64,000 nucleotides of DNA from Bradyrhizobium yuanmingense (GTDB lineage: Bacteria > Pseudomonadota > Alphaproteobacteria > Rhizobiales > Xanthobacteraceae): positions 62,001 through 126,000 of the forward strand of contig NZ_JARFML010000005.1 of NCBI RefSeq assembly GCF_029167105.1. Direction: 5' to 3'. Both the position numbers and the translations under genes were made by a program. Positions 34,012 through 43,247 of this stretch are shown one piece after another. The notes beneath the pieces were generated by a model. The model made no database searches, was not told the DNA's origin, and saw nothing but the letters and a program-made list of their open reading frames with translations. Within the stretch, counting starts at the first letter, position 1; each line of letters starts with the position of its first letter.

Positions 34012-36492
34012 GTGAGCATGTCGGCAATCGAACGCGTCATTCCTCTGGTCGGCCATCTGCCGCCCTCGATCCGCGAGGGGCTGGCGCGGCGCATGCGCGA
34101 GCTCGCCGGCCTCGGCCTGATCGCGCTGGCGGGCGTCGCCACCGCGGCGCTGATGACGTGGTCGGTGCAGGATCCCAGTCTCAGCCATGCCACCTCGCGG
34201 CCGATCCGCAACATCCTCGGCTATGCCGGCGCGATCGGCGCCGATCTCGCCATGCAGATCCTGGGGCTCGGCGCGATCATGCTGGTCCTGACCGTTGCGG
34301 TCTGGGGCTGGCGCATGATGACGCACCGCCCGTTCGACCGCGAGGCGCTGCGGCTCGGCTCCTGGATTCTCTGCACGGTGATCGCGGCAGGCTTCGTCAG
34401 TTGCTTTCAGCATGGCGGGGCCTGGCCGCTGCCGACCGGCCTCGGCGGCGTGGTCGGCGATGCGCTGGTGCGCGCGCCCGCGGTGATCTTCGGGCCGGCC
34501 GGTACGATCTATCGCATCGTGCTGGGCACGATCCTGTTCGCCGCGATGACAGCGACCTTCCTGATCGCCTGCGGCTACGGCGCGCGTGAGCAGGACGACG
34601 AAATCGCTGAGGTCGCCGATGACGACAAGCCGCTCGACGAAGACGAGGAGAGCGATCGGGGTTCGGTCTCGCTGGGCTGGCTGTTCCATGCATTGATGAG
34701 CACCAAGGCGCGGCTGATCTGGCTGTGCGGTGCCGCCTACCGCTCGCTGGTCTCGAGCGGACCGAAGACCAAGGCCGCCCAGTTCAGCCGGCAGGAGCCG
34801 AATCTCGGCGGCGGCCGCGCGGCGCCGTCGATCTCGCCGCAATCTCAAGACGAGGACTACGAGGACGAGCACGAAGACGAATTGGAGGACGAGGAGGAGG
34901 AAGAGGAGGAGCCCGCCGCGCGCGCCCCGAAGAAGAAAGCCGCGCCGAAGCCAGCTTCCAAGAAATCCTCCGACAAGTTCGATCTTCCCTCCGTCTCGAT
35001 GCTGGCCGCACCGAAGGCCGGCGATCGCCAGCCGCTCAGCAAGGCCGAGCTGGAGACCAATTCCCGTTCGCTCGAAGGCGTGCTGCAGGATTTCGGCGTG
35101 CGCGGCGAGATCGTGAAGGCCAATCCGGGTCCGGTGGTCACGCTGTACGAGCTGGAGCCGGCGCCCGGCATCAAGTCCTCGCGCGTGATCGGGCTCGCCG
35201 ACGACATCGCCCGCTCGATGAGCGCGCTGTCGGCGCGCGTCGCCGTCGTGCCCGGCCGCAACGCGATCGGCATCGAGCTGCCGAACGCGCATCGCGAGAA
35301 AGTCTATTTGCGCGAATTGCTGGTGGCGAAGGAGGCGACCGACACGGTGGCGAAGCTGCCGCTCTGTCTCGGCAAGACCATCGGCGGCGACCCCGTCATC
35401 ATCGACCTCGCGCGCACCCCGCACATGCTGATCGCCGGCACCACCGGCTCGGGCAAGTCGGTCGCGATCAACACCATGATCCTCAGCCTGGTCTACCGGC
35501 TGCGGCCGGACCAGTGCCGCCTGATCATGGTCGATCCGAAGATGCTCGAGCTCTCCGTCTATGACGGCATTCCCCATCTGCTCACGCCTGTTGTGACCGA
35601 CCCGAAGAAGGCGGTGGTCGCGCTGAAATGGGCCGTGCGCGAGATGGAAGAGCGCTACAAGAACATGGCCAAGCTCGGTGTGCGCAACATCGATGGTTAC
35701 AACACGCGCCTGCTCGAATTGAAGGCCAAGGGCGAGGAGCCGACGCGCACGGTGCATACCGGCTTCGACAAGGAAACCGGCAAGGCGATCTACGAGGAAG
35801 AGAAGCTCTCGCTCGACCCGCTGCCCTACATCGTCATCATCGTCGACGAAATGGCCGACCTGATGATGGTCGCCGGCAAGGACATCGAAGGCGCGGTGCA
35901 GCGTCTGGCGCAGATGGCGCGCGCCGCCGGCCTGCACGTGATCCTGGCGACGCAGCGTCCGTCGGTCGACGTCATCACCGGCACCATCAAGGCGAACTTC
36001 CCGACCCGCATCGCCTTCCAGGTCACCTCCAAGATCGACAGCCGCACCATCCTCGGCGAGATGGGTGCCGAACAGCTCCTCGGCCAGGGCGACATGCTCT
36101 ACATGGCGGGCGGCGGCCGCATCAGCCGCGTGCACGGACCGTTCGCCTCCGACGAGGAAGTCGAGAAGGTGGTGCGTCACCTCAAGACGCAGGGACAGCC
36201 GGAATATCTCGAAGCCGTCACCGCCGAAGAGCCGACCGAGGACGAGGACGGTGCCGTGTTCGACGCCACCGGCATGGGCGGCGATGGCGGCGGCGATCTC
36301 TTCCAGCAGGCGGTTGCGATCGTCAAACGCGATCGCAAGGCCTCGACCAGCTACATCCAGCGCCGTCTGCAAATCGGCTACAACCGCGCCGCATCGCTGA
36401 TGGAGCGCATGGAACTGGAGGGCATCGTCGGTCCCGCCAACCATGCCGGCAAGCGCGAGATTCTGGTCGAGGAAGAAGACAGCCATATGTGA
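34012..36492 (+). CDS. ftsK: DNA translocase FtsK
   Basis: 826 residues. The N-terminus has four to five membrane helices (to about residue 195). A linker from about 200 to 330 contains a run of Asp/Glu ([18 protein letters not shown]) followed by a Lys/Ala/Pro-rich stretch. The RecA-like motor has Walker A GTTGSGKS (about residue 480) and Walker [12 protein letters not shown]. The C-terminal gamma winged-helix domain ([27 protein letters not shown]) reads KOPS-type sites in the family. FtsK sits at the division septum and pumps the terminus regions for dimer resolution. The GTG at 34012 and ATG at 34018 are both possible starts. Confidence 0.96.
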   Translation: MSMSAIERVIPLVGHLPPSIREGLARRMRELAGLGLIALAGVATAALMTWSVQDPSLSHATSRPIRNILGYAGAIGADLAMQILGLGAIMLVLTVAVWGWRMMTHRPFDREALRLGSWILCTVIAAGFVSCFQHGGAWPLPTGLGGVVGDALVRAPAVIFGPAGTIYRIVLGTILFAAMTATFLIACGYGAREQDDEIAEVADDDKPLDEDEESDRGSVSLGWLFHALMSTKARLIWLCGAAYRSLVSSGPKTKAAQFSRQEPNLGGGRAAPSISPQSQDEDYEDEHEDELEDEEEEEEEPAARAPKKKAAPKPASKKSSDKFDLPSVSMLAAPKAGDRQPLSKAELETNSRSLEGVLQDFGVRGEIVKANPGPVVTLYELEPAPGIKSSRVIGLADDIARSMSALSARVAVVPGRNAIGIELPNAHREKVYLRELLVAKEATDTVAKLPLCLGKTIGGDPVIIDLARTPHMLIAGTTGSGKSVAINTMILSLVYRLRPDQCRLIMVDPKMLELSVYDGIPHLLTPVVTDPKKAVVALKWAVREMEERYKNMAKLGVRNIDGYNTRLLELKAKGEEPTRTVHTGFDKETGKAIYEEEKLSLDPLPYIVIIVDEMADLMMVAGKDIEGAVQRLAQMARAAGLHVILATQRPSVDVITGTIKANFPTRIAFQVTSKIDSRTILGEMGAEQLLGQGDMLYMAGGGRISRVHGPFASDEEVEKVVRHLKTQGQPEYLEAVTAEEPTEDEDGAVFDATGMGGDGGGDLFQQAVAIVKRDRKASTSYIQRRLQIGYNRAASLMERMELEGIVGPANHAGKREILVEEEDSHM

Positions 36493-36587
36493 GGCGAGGA
36501 GCCTCTGAGCAACATTTCACGCAAATTCGATATCTGCTTTTGCCCGAAATCACGGTAAAAGGGCGCCCAGCCACACAGGACGACGCG

Positions 36588-37403
36588 TTGATCAGACATC
36601 CGGACATTCGATTCGCTGCCACGATCGCCGCGCGAAGCGCGCGCATGGCCGGCGTGCTTCTCGTCACCGCCGCGATGGTGACCGCTGCGTCGTTCGCTCA
36701 GACCGTTCCGGTGCCGAAGCCCGCGCCGAAGGGGCGTGACGGCGGCGCGTCCGCCGGCGGGCCGGCCGTCACCGGCGCGACGCAGGCGCCGCCCAATCCG
36801 GTGATCCCGGATCCGCGGCGCAACGTTCCGAGCAGCATCTTCCAGACCTTCGACGCCAACCAGAAAGCGCAGGCGGCCAAGGTCAGTGCCTATCTGTCGT
36901 CGCTGCAGACGTTGGTCGGGAATTTCGTCCAGGTCGGTCCCGACGGCAGCAAGACGCAGGGCGATTTCTACATCCAGAAACCCGGCAAGGTACGCTTCGA
37001 ATATGACGCGCCGAGCCCGATCGACATCGTCGCCGACGGATCCTCGCTCGTTGTGCGCGACCGCAAGCTCGCGACTCAGGACGTCTATCCGCTGTCACAG
37101 ACGCCGCTGCGCTTTCTCCTGTCCGACCGCATCGACCTGATGAAGGACACCAATGTCGTTGGCGTCTCGGCCGACGACGTCTTCGTCAGCGTCACCATCG
37201 AGGAGAAGCAGGCCCTGGTCGGCACCAGCCGTCTGCTGCTGATGTTCGGCGCCAAGGACGGCCAGCTCAAGCAGTGGACCGTCACCGATCCCCAAGGCTA
37301 CGACACGACGATCGCGGTGTACAATCTGGACTCGAGCAAGAAGCTCGACCCCAACATGTTCAAGATCGATTTCACCAATTACAACACGCCATCTCGGGGT
37401 TGA
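36588..37403 (+). CDS. lolA: Outer-membrane lipoprotein carrier protein LolA-like
   Basis: The TTG at 36588 (AGGA 8 nt upstream) gives 271 residues; the ATG at 36645 is an alternative. A signal peptide (MAGVLLVTAAMVTAASFAQ) precedes a Pro/Gly-rich spacer and the LolA beta-barrel half, with LVGNFVQVGPDGSKTQGDFY, KPGKVRFEYDAP, PLSQTPLRFLL and VTDPQGYDTTIAVYNL. LolA carries lipoproteins across the periplasm from LolCDE to LolB. It follows ftsK by about 95 nt, the usual ftsK-lolA order. Confidence 0.9.
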   Translation: MIRHPDIRFAATIAARSARMAGVLLVTAAMVTAASFAQTVPVPKPAPKGRDGGASAGGPAVTGATQAPPNPVIPDPRRNVPSSIFQTFDANQKAQAAKVSAYLSSLQTLVGNFVQVGPDGSKTQGDFYIQKPGKVRFEYDAPSPIDIVADGSSLVVRDRKLATQDVYPLSQTPLRFLLSDRIDLMKDTNVVGVSADDVFVSVTIEEKQALVGTSRLLLMFGAKDGQLKQWTVTDPQGYDTTIAVYNLDSSKKLDPNMFKIDFTNYNTPSRG

Positions 37404-37408
37404 TGGTG

Positions 37409-37533
37409 CGTAGGGTGGGCAAAGGCGCTCTTGCGCCGTGCCCACCACCTCTCCTCTTCACGGCCATCACGGTGGGCACGCTTCCGCCTTCGCTCTTCGA
37501 GCTACGGCGGACAAGTCGCTAACCCACCCTACG
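37409..37533. repeat. CGTAGGGTGGG composite palindrome, copy 1
   Basis: It opens CGTAGGGTGGGCAAAGGCGC and ends TAACCCACCCTACG. Between them is a second GGTGGGCAC...GTGCCCACC pairing. It lies between lolA and xth. The same termini are found at 49829-49919 between parB and parA. Confidence 0.8.
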
Positions 37534-37592
37534 ATTCCACGCCTGTGGACAAGCATTTTCCCCGCGTCAATCCATGCTAAGACGCATTTCCC

Positions 37593-38408
37593 ATGCGTCT
37601 TTCCCTGACAACCTGGAACATCAATTCGGTGCGGCTGCGCATCGACCTGGTCGCGAAGTTTCTCAAGAGCGCGCGGCCGGAGGTGCTGTGTCTGCAGGAG
37701 ACCAAATGCATCGACGAAGCCTTTCCGCTTAAGCGCTTCAAGCGGCTCGGCTACGAGCACGTCGCACTGAACGGGCAGAAGGGCTATCACGGGGTCGCCA
37801 TCGTCTCGAAGATCCCGTTCGAATCGAAGGACATCCGCACCTTCTGCGACAAGGTGGATTCGCGCCACATCTCGGTGTCGTTCGGTGAAAAGGCGGGCAT
37901 CGCAAAACCGCTGGTGCTGCATAATTTCTACGTGCCCGCCGGCGGCGACATTCCCGATCCCGCCCTGAACGAGAAATTCGATCACAAGCTCCGCTTCCTC
38001 GACGAGATGACGGCCTGCGAGCCGCTGCATCCGCGCGGTGAGGACCGCCACATCCTGGTCGGCGATCTCAACGTCGCCCCGCACGAGAACGACGTGTGGT
38101 CGCACAAGCAGCTGCTGAAAGTGGTCTCGCACACGCCGATCGAAACCGAGAAGCTGAAGGCGGCGCTCGAGGCCGGCGAATGGGTCGACGTCGCGCGCGA
38201 TCGCATTCCGATGTCGGAGAAGGTCTATACGTGGTGGAGCTACCGCTCCGCCGACTGGACCGTCGGCGATCGCGGCCGCCGGCTCGACCACATCTGGGTC
38301 TCGCGCGCGCTGAAGCATGCAGTCAGCGATTTCAAGATTCTGCGCGATGCCCGCAGCTGGGAGCGGCCGTCGGACCACGTGCCCGTCACGGTGACGCTGG
38401 AGGTGTGA
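37593..38408 (+). CDS. xth: Exodeoxyribonuclease III / AP endonuclease family
   Basis: 271 residues of the EEP nuclease fold. Motifs are LTTWNINSVRLRID (metal-site Asn), VLCLQETKCID (catalytic Glu), LVGDLNVAPHENDVW (Asp/Asn), DYRS-like TWWSYRSADW, RLDHIWVS and the terminal SDHVPVT (catalytic Asp-His pair). The enzyme cleaves abasic sites and removes 3' blocking groups in base-excision repair. Length is typical. Confidence 0.95.
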   Translation: MRLSLTTWNINSVRLRIDLVAKFLKSARPEVLCLQETKCIDEAFPLKRFKRLGYEHVALNGQKGYHGVAIVSKIPFESKDIRTFCDKVDSRHISVSFGEKAGIAKPLVLHNFYVPAGGDIPDPALNEKFDHKLRFLDEMTACEPLHPRGEDRHILVGDLNVAPHENDVWSHKQLLKVVSHTPIETEKLKAALEAGEWVDVARDRIPMSEKVYTWWSYRSADWTVGDRGRRLDHIWVSRALKHAVSDFKILRDARSWERPSDHVPVTVTLEV

Positions 38409-38416
38409 GCCGCGAT

Positions 38417-38524
38417 CGTCATTCCGGGGCGCGCCACTTGGCGCGAGCCCGGAATCCATCGTGCGTCAGCGACGGTGGATGAATGGATTCCGGGCTCGCG
38501 ACTTCGTCGCGCCTCGGAATGACG
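38417..38524. repeat. GTCATTCCGGGGCGCG composite palindrome, copy 2
   Basis: The left end CGTCATTCCGGGGCGCG and the right end CGCGCCTCGGAATGACG are complementary, with an inner CCGGAATCCAT...ATGGATTCCGG pairing. It lies between the convergent xth and cyclic-nucleotide-domain genes. Same family as 26401-26490. Confidence 0.8.
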
Positions 38525-38529
38525 AGAGC

Positions 38530-38973
38530 TCAGCCCGTCAGCTTCGCACCGGCCATCAGGATATCACTGGCGATCTGGCTGGAGCGCACCGCGAACTCGT
38601 CGCGCAGGCGCACCGCCGCAGCGGGATCGCTTTCGAGCACGCGCTGGAACAGGCTGCGGGCGACGCGGATGACGGAGGAATGCTCCAGCGCGATCGCGCT
38701 CGACGGCCGCTTCATCGGCACCACCAGCGCGAGCTCGCCGATCAGCGCGCCGGGGCCGGCGATCATTTCCGCGCCGGCGCCGTCCTCGACCCGGAAGGCG
38801 CCGCGCTGGACCACGAAGCCGGCATCGGCATCGTCGCCGAGATTGAACAGCACGTCGCCGCGGACGAAGTCACGCTGCTCGGAGCCGATCGCCAGCATGC
38901 GCAACGAGGCGTCTCCCAACAGGCGCAGTGTCGGGACACGCTCGAGAAGCGCTACATCATCGTCGATTGACAT
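38530..38973 (-). CDS. Cyclic nucleotide-binding domain protein (no effector domain)
   Basis: 147 residues, essentially one CRP-like cNMP-binding domain: FVRGDVLFNLGDDADAGFVV, GAFRVEDGAGAEM, and the phosphate-cassette region GPGALIGELALVVPMKRPSSAIA. The cassette lacks the arginine-serine/threonine arrangement exactly as in CRP (here RPSSA), so ligand binding is plausible but not certain. There is no HTH. It is transcribed with the CenR/OtpR-like regulator upstream (58-bp gap). In Brucella a gene called a cAMP-dependent kinase regulatory subunit sits next to otpR, which matches this arrangement. Confidence 0.85.
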   Translation of the reverse strand: MSIDDDVALLERVPTLRLLGDASLRMLAIGSEQRDFVRGDVLFNLGDDADAGFVVQRGAFRVEDGAGAEMIAGPGALIGELALVVPMKRPSSAIALEHSSVIRVARSLFQRVLESDPAAAVRLRDEFAVRSSQIASDILMAGAKLTG

Positions 38974-39031
38974 TCAGGTCCGAGGCTCGAAGGCGTGCGA
39001 TCTAAAACGATTCGCACGCCATCGAAGCGTA

Positions 39032-39718
39032 TCACGGCACCAGCTTGTAGCCACCGGCTTCCGTCACCAGGATCTCCGGGTTGGCGGCGTCCTTCTCGAT
39101 CTTCTGGCGGAGGCGGTAGATGTGGGTTTCCAGCGTGTGGGTGGTGACGCCGGAATTATAGCCCCAGACCTCCTGGAGCAGGGTCTCGCGCGACACCGGC
39201 ATCTGGCCGGCCCGGTAGAGGAAGCGGAGAATCGCGGTTTCCTTCTCGGTGAGGCGAACCTTGCGGGCATTGGCCGCGGTCAGCATCTTCGATCCGGGGC
39301 GGAAGGAGTAGGGTCCGACCGAGAACACCGCGTCCTCGCTGGCTTCATGCTGGCGGAGCTGGGCGCGGATGCGGGCCAGCAGCACGGCGAAGCGGAAGGG
39401 CTTTGCCACATAATCGTTGGCGCCGGATTCCAGGCCCAGGATCGTGTCGGAATCGGTGTCGTGCCCGGTCAGCATGATGATCGGGGCCTTGAAGCCGCCC
39501 TTCCGCAGCGAGCGGACAACCTCGCGGCCGTCTGTGTCGGGCAGGCCGACATCCATCAGAACCAGATCGGGGGAGTTGGCCTTCGCGGCGCTGGCGCCCT
39601 TGGCGCCGGTATCGACGGCAGAGGCTTCGAATTCTTCGTGTAGCGATAATTGCTCCACCAACGTGTCGCGCAGATCGGTATCGTCATCCACGATCAGGAT
39701 CTTGCGGGCATTGGCCAT
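39032..39718 (-). CDS. cenR: OmpR-family response regulator, CenR/OtpR-like
   Basis: 228 residues. The receiver domain has the acidic pocket (IVDDDTD), the phosphoacceptor Asp56 in LVLMDVGLPD, the Thr (MLTGHD) and the Lys (YVAKPF). The OmpR/PhoB winged-helix domain ends THTLETHIYRLRQKIEKD and VTEAGGYKLVP, which I associate with CenR of Caulobacter and OtpR of Brucella, regulators of the cell envelope. The symbol is an inference from that pattern and from the adjacent cyclic-nucleotide-domain gene. No histidine kinase gene is adjacent, again as in CenR systems. Confidence 0.8.
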   Translation of the reverse strand: MANARKILIVDDDTDLRDTLVEQLSLHEEFEASAVDTGAKGASAAKANSPDLVLMDVGLPDTDGREVVRSLRKGGFKAPIIMLTGHDTDSDTILGLESGANDYVAKPFRFAVLLARIRAQLRQHEASEDAVFSVGPYSFRPGSKMLTAANARKVRLTEKETAILRFLYRAGQMPVSRETLLQEVWGYNSGVTTHTLETHIYRLRQKIEKDAANPEILVTEAGGYKLVP

Positions 39719-39901
39719 GGGGGGTCATCCTTTTGGGGTCCGGCTCGGCGGCACATCCATGCTGCACCCAGCCGCGAGGGGAAGTTTAAGGTCGTTCGTC
39801 ATTATTATTGTTGTTCGTGTTGAAGTAGTGGGCTGTTACCGATTCACAAGCCGGAAGCACTCTAACCCAAGATAGCAGGACGTTTGGATGAATGTCCTGT
39901 A

Positions 39902-40495
39902 ATGAATTCGACATTGCACGTTCACATGAAAAACAAAGCAGCTTCAGTCAGTTACACCAGGAATCGAGGCACCGGTCCGCTCTCGGCGATCCGCGTTAAG
40001 CCTGCTGCCGGCAATCCGCGCCGGGGCTGGCTGACGGCGGGAGCGCTGACCATTCCGGTTGCGCTGGGGCGAGGCGGCATTCTCGCCAACAAGCGCGAGG
40101 GCGATGGCGGCACCCCCAGAGGCAGCTTCCGGCCCAGGCAATTGTGGTGGCGGGGCGACCGGCACAGCCGTCCCCGGACGTTCCTGCCGGCTCGGGTGAT
40201 CACCGGCGTGGACGCCTGGTGCGAGGATCCGCGGGACCGCCGTTACAACCAGAGCATCCGGCTCGGCGAGGGGCAGGGCGGTGACCGGCTCCAGCGCGCC
40301 GATCATCTCTACGACTTCATCATCGAGATCGACCACAACACCCGCCCTCGCATCGCCGGCCGCGGCAGCGCGGTGTTCCTGCACCTTGCCCGCGACAATT
40401 TCGGCCCGACCGCCGGCTGCGTCTCCATGACGAAATCGGCGATGCTGCAATTGCTGCGGCGCCTGGGCCCGCAAACAAAGATCATCATCGGGTGA
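39902..40495 (+). CDS. L,D-transpeptidase family protein (YkuD)
   Basis: About 197 residues. The catalytic YkuD motif reads AVFLHLARDNFGPTAGCVSM, with the His and the nucleophilic Cys of HxnGxxGC(V/I)xM. Upstream is GGTPRGSFRPRQLWWR. No signal peptide is visible with any start tried (TTG 39884, ATG 39902, ATG 39926), and none has a clear ribosome-binding site, so the start is uncertain. Family members form 3-3 peptidoglycan cross-links or attach proteins; export without a visible signal is an open point for this subgroup. Confidence 0.85.
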   Translation: MNSTLHVHMKNKAASVSYTRNRGTGPLSAIRVKPAAGNPRRGWLTAGALTIPVALGRGGILANKREGDGGTPRGSFRPRQLWWRGDRHSRPRTFLPARVITGVDAWCEDPRDRRYNQSIRLGEGQGGDRLQRADHLYDFIIEIDHNTRPRIAGRGSAVFLHLARDNFGPTAGCVSMTKSAMLQLLRRLGPQTKIIIG

Positions 40496-40505
40496 GGTAC
40501 ACCGC

Positions 40506-40530
40506 CGTCATTGCGAGGAGCCCCTGCGAC
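40506..40530. repeat. Truncated GTCATTGCGAG repeat fragment
   Basis: CGTCATTGCGAGGAGC matches the end of the repeat seen at 48776-48862, but the rest of the element is missing. It lies just after the L,D-transpeptidase gene. Confidence 0.6.
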
Positions 40531-40574
40531 GATATTGACAGCGTTCGGGCGGCATCGGCCCTCGCCAACGGCAA

Positions 40575-41264
40575 TTACCGATGCCCGAAGATCGCGCTGC
40601 CGACGCGCACATGGGTGGCGCCGAGCATGATCGCGGTCGCGAAATCGGCGCTCATGCCCATCGAGAGATTCGTCAAGCCATTGCGCGCGGCGATCTTGGC
40701 GGTGAGCGCAAAGTGCGCGGCGGGCGGCTCGTCGACCGGCGGGATACACATCAATCCGGAGATCGTCAGCCCGTAGGTGTCGCGGCAGCTTGCAATGAAG
40801 GCATCGGCCTCGCCCGGGGCAATCCCGGCCTTCTGCGGCTCCTCGCCGGTGTTGATCTGGACGAACAGCTGCGGGTGCCTGTTCTGGGATTCGATTTCCT
40901 TGGCTAACGCTTGGCAAATGCTCGGACGGTCGACCGAATGGATGGCGTCGAACAGCGCAACCGCCTCTTTCGCCTTGTTGGATTGCAGCGGCCCGATCAG
41001 ATGCAGCGCGACATCGGGGTAAGCAGACGTTAACGCCGGCCACTTGGCTTTGGCCTCCTGCACCCGATTCTCGCCAAATACGCGCTGTCCGGCGGCGATA
41101 ACCGGGATAATTGCATCCGCCGCGAAGGTCTTGGATACGGCGATCAGCGTGACCGAGGCGCGATCACGCTGCGCGTCCCTGCAGGCACGCGCAATTTCGG
41201 CTTCGACCGCGGCGAGCGCGTCTGGTGAACGGCCGGTTACCGGCGCGACGTTGGCTTTCGTCAT
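40575..41264 (-). CDS. YggS/PLPBP family pyridoxal phosphate homeostasis protein
   Basis: 229 residues of the alanine-racemase-like TIM-barrel family. The PLP lysine is Lys45 in LIAVSKTFAADAI, followed by AGQRVFGENRVQEA and IGPLQSNKAKEAV. The C-terminal GMSADFATAIMLGATHVRVG is the phosphate-binding signature. These proteins hold PLP without a known catalytic reaction and affect vitamin B6 and amino-acid balance. It is divergent from the Cache-type diguanylate cyclase gene. Confidence 0.95.
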   Translation of the reverse strand: MTKANVAPVTGRSPDALAAVEAEIARACRDAQRDRASVTLIAVSKTFAADAIIPVIAAGQRVFGENRVQEAKAKWPALTSAYPDVALHLIGPLQSNKAKEAVALFDAIHSVDRPSICQALAKEIESQNRHPQLFVQINTGEEPQKAGIAPGEADAFIASCRDTYGLTISGLMCIPPVDEPPAAHFALTAKIAARNGLTNLSMGMSADFATAIMLGATHVRVGSAIFGHR

Positions 41265-41373
41265 GACGTCTCTTGGTTGTGACCTTAGCCCGAGTTAGGT
41301 CCAATTTTACCGAGTTCAAGAAACAGTTTTTGAACCCTTCGCTTTACCTTAGCCCGCGGGGTGGGTAGCGAAA

Positions 41374-43077
41374 ATGGCAAGCGTCAGTCTCAACCGCAAG
41401 CGCGCGAAACTCAAGCAGGTTCTCGGTATCCGGGCGCGGCTTGCGTTGCTCGCGGTGATTCTCGTGACGCCCTTGATGATCGAGCGCATCCGTTCCCTCG
41501 AAGACACGCGCGCGCGGCAAATTGCGCAGGCCGCGGCCGAATTCATCACGGTGGCAAGGCACAGCGCCGATGCGCAGCGCCAGGTGATCTCGTCGGTCGA
41601 GACCATTCTGAAATCGGAGGCCTTCATCCGCGCCTCCGCCGGCGGCATCAGCAAGAGCTGCGACGTGCTGCGCGCGAGCCTGCCGTCAAGCCTGCCCTGG
41701 ATCCGCACGCTTCTGATCGCCGGCCAGGACGGCCGCATCCAATGCGCCACCAACAACATGTATGTCGGCCTCGATCTCAGTGACCGGCCGTACTTCCAGC
41801 AGGCCCAGGAAACCGGCCGCTTCGTGCTGAGCGACTTCATCATGTCGCGACCGGTACCGTCGCCAACGGTGATGGCGGTCTATCCGGTCTCCGCCTTCAG
41901 CGGCGTGGCGGATGCCGTCGTGCTCGCCACCGTCAATCTCGACTGGATGTCGAAGGTCATGAACAATCTGGGCGGTCGCGCCGGCATCACTGCGGTGCTG
42001 GTCGACAGCGCGGGCACCGTGCTGGCGGCCCCGGCCGATCAGCACAGCGCGGTCGGCCGTCCGCTCGACAACATGCCGCTGATGTCCGCGATCGCCGACA
42101 AGGCGCTGCGCTCCGATCAGGATGAGGGCTCGCTGTCCTTCCTCGCCGCCGACGGCTCCCGCCGCGCGGTCAGCTATATCCGCATCGCCGGCACCAATGC
42201 CCGCCTGATCGCCAGCATCGACGAAGACAAGGTGTCCGCAGCGGTCAGCCGCGACATCCGCACCGCCTATCTGCAGCTCGCCTTCGTGCTCATGTTCGTC
42301 CTGCTCGGCGCGCTGATCGCCGCCGAAAAACTCGTGATCAAGCCGATCGAGATGCTCGCCGACATGGCCAAGCGGCTCGGCGAGGGCGACCTGTCGGCGC
42401 GCGCCGCGCGCAATCGCCTGCCCGCCGAGTTCGTGCCGCTGGCCCGCGCGTTCAACGCGATGGCCGCGCAGCTGAGCCAGCGCGAGCGCGAGCTTATCGC
42501 AAGCAACGACCGCCTGACGGTGATGGCTTCGATCGACATGCTGTCCGGTCTCGCCAACCGCCGCGGCTTCCAGAGCCGGCTGGATTTCGAATGGATGCGC
42601 GCGCAGCAATATGGCAGCGAGCTGGCGCTTCTGATGATCGACGTCGACCATTTCAAGCTGTTCAACGACACCTACGGCCATCTCGAAGGCGATTCCTGCC
42701 TGACGCGGCTCGGCGAATCACTGTCCGGCATCGCCGCCGACACGATGGGCTTCGCGGCCCGCTACGGCGGCGAGGAATTCTGCCTGCTGCTGCCGAACAC
42801 CGACGTGACGCGCGCCGTCGCGATCGGCGAGCAGGTGCGTTCGGCCGTGCTGAGGCTCTGCCTGCCTCACATCACCTCGAACCACATGATCGTCACGGTC
42901 TCGATCGGCGTCGCCGCGACCAAGCCGAACGAGTCCTTGCGTCCCGGCGACCTGATCGAAGCCGCCGACGCCGCGCTCTACGCCGCCAAGCATCGTGGCC
43001 GCAACAATGTCGTCGAGCACGGCGTGCAGGCGATCGCGACCGGCACGGCCGAGATGATGATGGTGGCGAGCGCCTAA
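41374..43077 (+). CDS. Cache-HAMP-GGDEF diguanylate cyclase
   Basis: 567 residues. Two membrane segments (about 22-38, LALLAVILVTPLMI; and about 300-320, LQLAFVLMFVLLGALIAA) flank a periplasmic dCache-like sensor (about 40-295, containing GLDLSDRPYFQQAQETGRFVLSDF). A HAMP region follows, then GGDEF with DMLSGLANRRGFQSRL, DVDHFKLFNDTYGH and RYGGEEF, so the catalytic site looks intact. It makes c-di-GMP in response to an unknown periplasmic ligand. The codons run to about 43077; a hairpin-rich gap follows. Confidence 0.95.
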   Translation: MASVSLNRKRAKLKQVLGIRARLALLAVILVTPLMIERIRSLEDTRARQIAQAAAEFITVARHSADAQRQVISSVETILKSEAFIRASAGGISKSCDVLRASLPSSLPWIRTLLIAGQDGRIQCATNNMYVGLDLSDRPYFQQAQETGRFVLSDFIMSRPVPSPTVMAVYPVSAFSGVADAVVLATVNLDWMSKVMNNLGGRAGITAVLVDSAGTVLAAPADQHSAVGRPLDNMPLMSAIADKALRSDQDEGSLSFLAADGSRRAVSYIRIAGTNARLIASIDEDKVSAAVSRDIRTAYLQLAFVLMFVLLGALIAAEKLVIKPIEMLADMAKRLGEGDLSARAARNRLPAEFVPLARAFNAMAAQLSQRERELIASNDRLTVMASIDMLSGLANRRGFQSRLDFEWMRAQQYGSELALLMIDVDHFKLFNDTYGHLEGDSCLTRLGESLSGIAADTMGFAARYGGEEFCLLLPNTDVTRAVAIGEQVRSAVLRLCLPHITSNHMIVTVSIGVAATKPNESLRPGDLIEAADAALYAAKHRGRNNVVEHGVQAIATGTAEMMMVASA

Positions 43078-43093
43078 AGCGCTGGTTCTTCAC

Positions 43094-43226
43094 CTCGCCC
43101 CGCTTGCGGCGGGGCTATCGCATATGAGATGTGGGCCATGGGCACCGACTCTCTCCACGTCGTCATGGCCGAGCTTGACGCCTCTCGAAAATTCAAATGC
43201 GATTGCCCTGCCGCAAGCGGGGCGAG
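43094..43226. repeat. CTCGCCCCGCTTGCGG inverted repeat
   Basis: Arms CTCGCCCCGCTTGCGG (43094-43109) and CCGCAAGCGGGGCGAG (43211-43226) are perfectly complementary over 16 bp and about 100 bp apart. They fill the gap between two convergent diguanylate cyclase genes. Confidence 0.8.
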
Positions 43227-43247
43227 GGAGCATACCGTCGCTGACCG

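Noticed and set aside
33394..36486. A 1030-codon minus-strand open frame opposite ftsK
   Set aside because: Long antisense frames are common in GC-rich genes with strong third-position bias; FtsK motifs are unmistakable on the plus strand.
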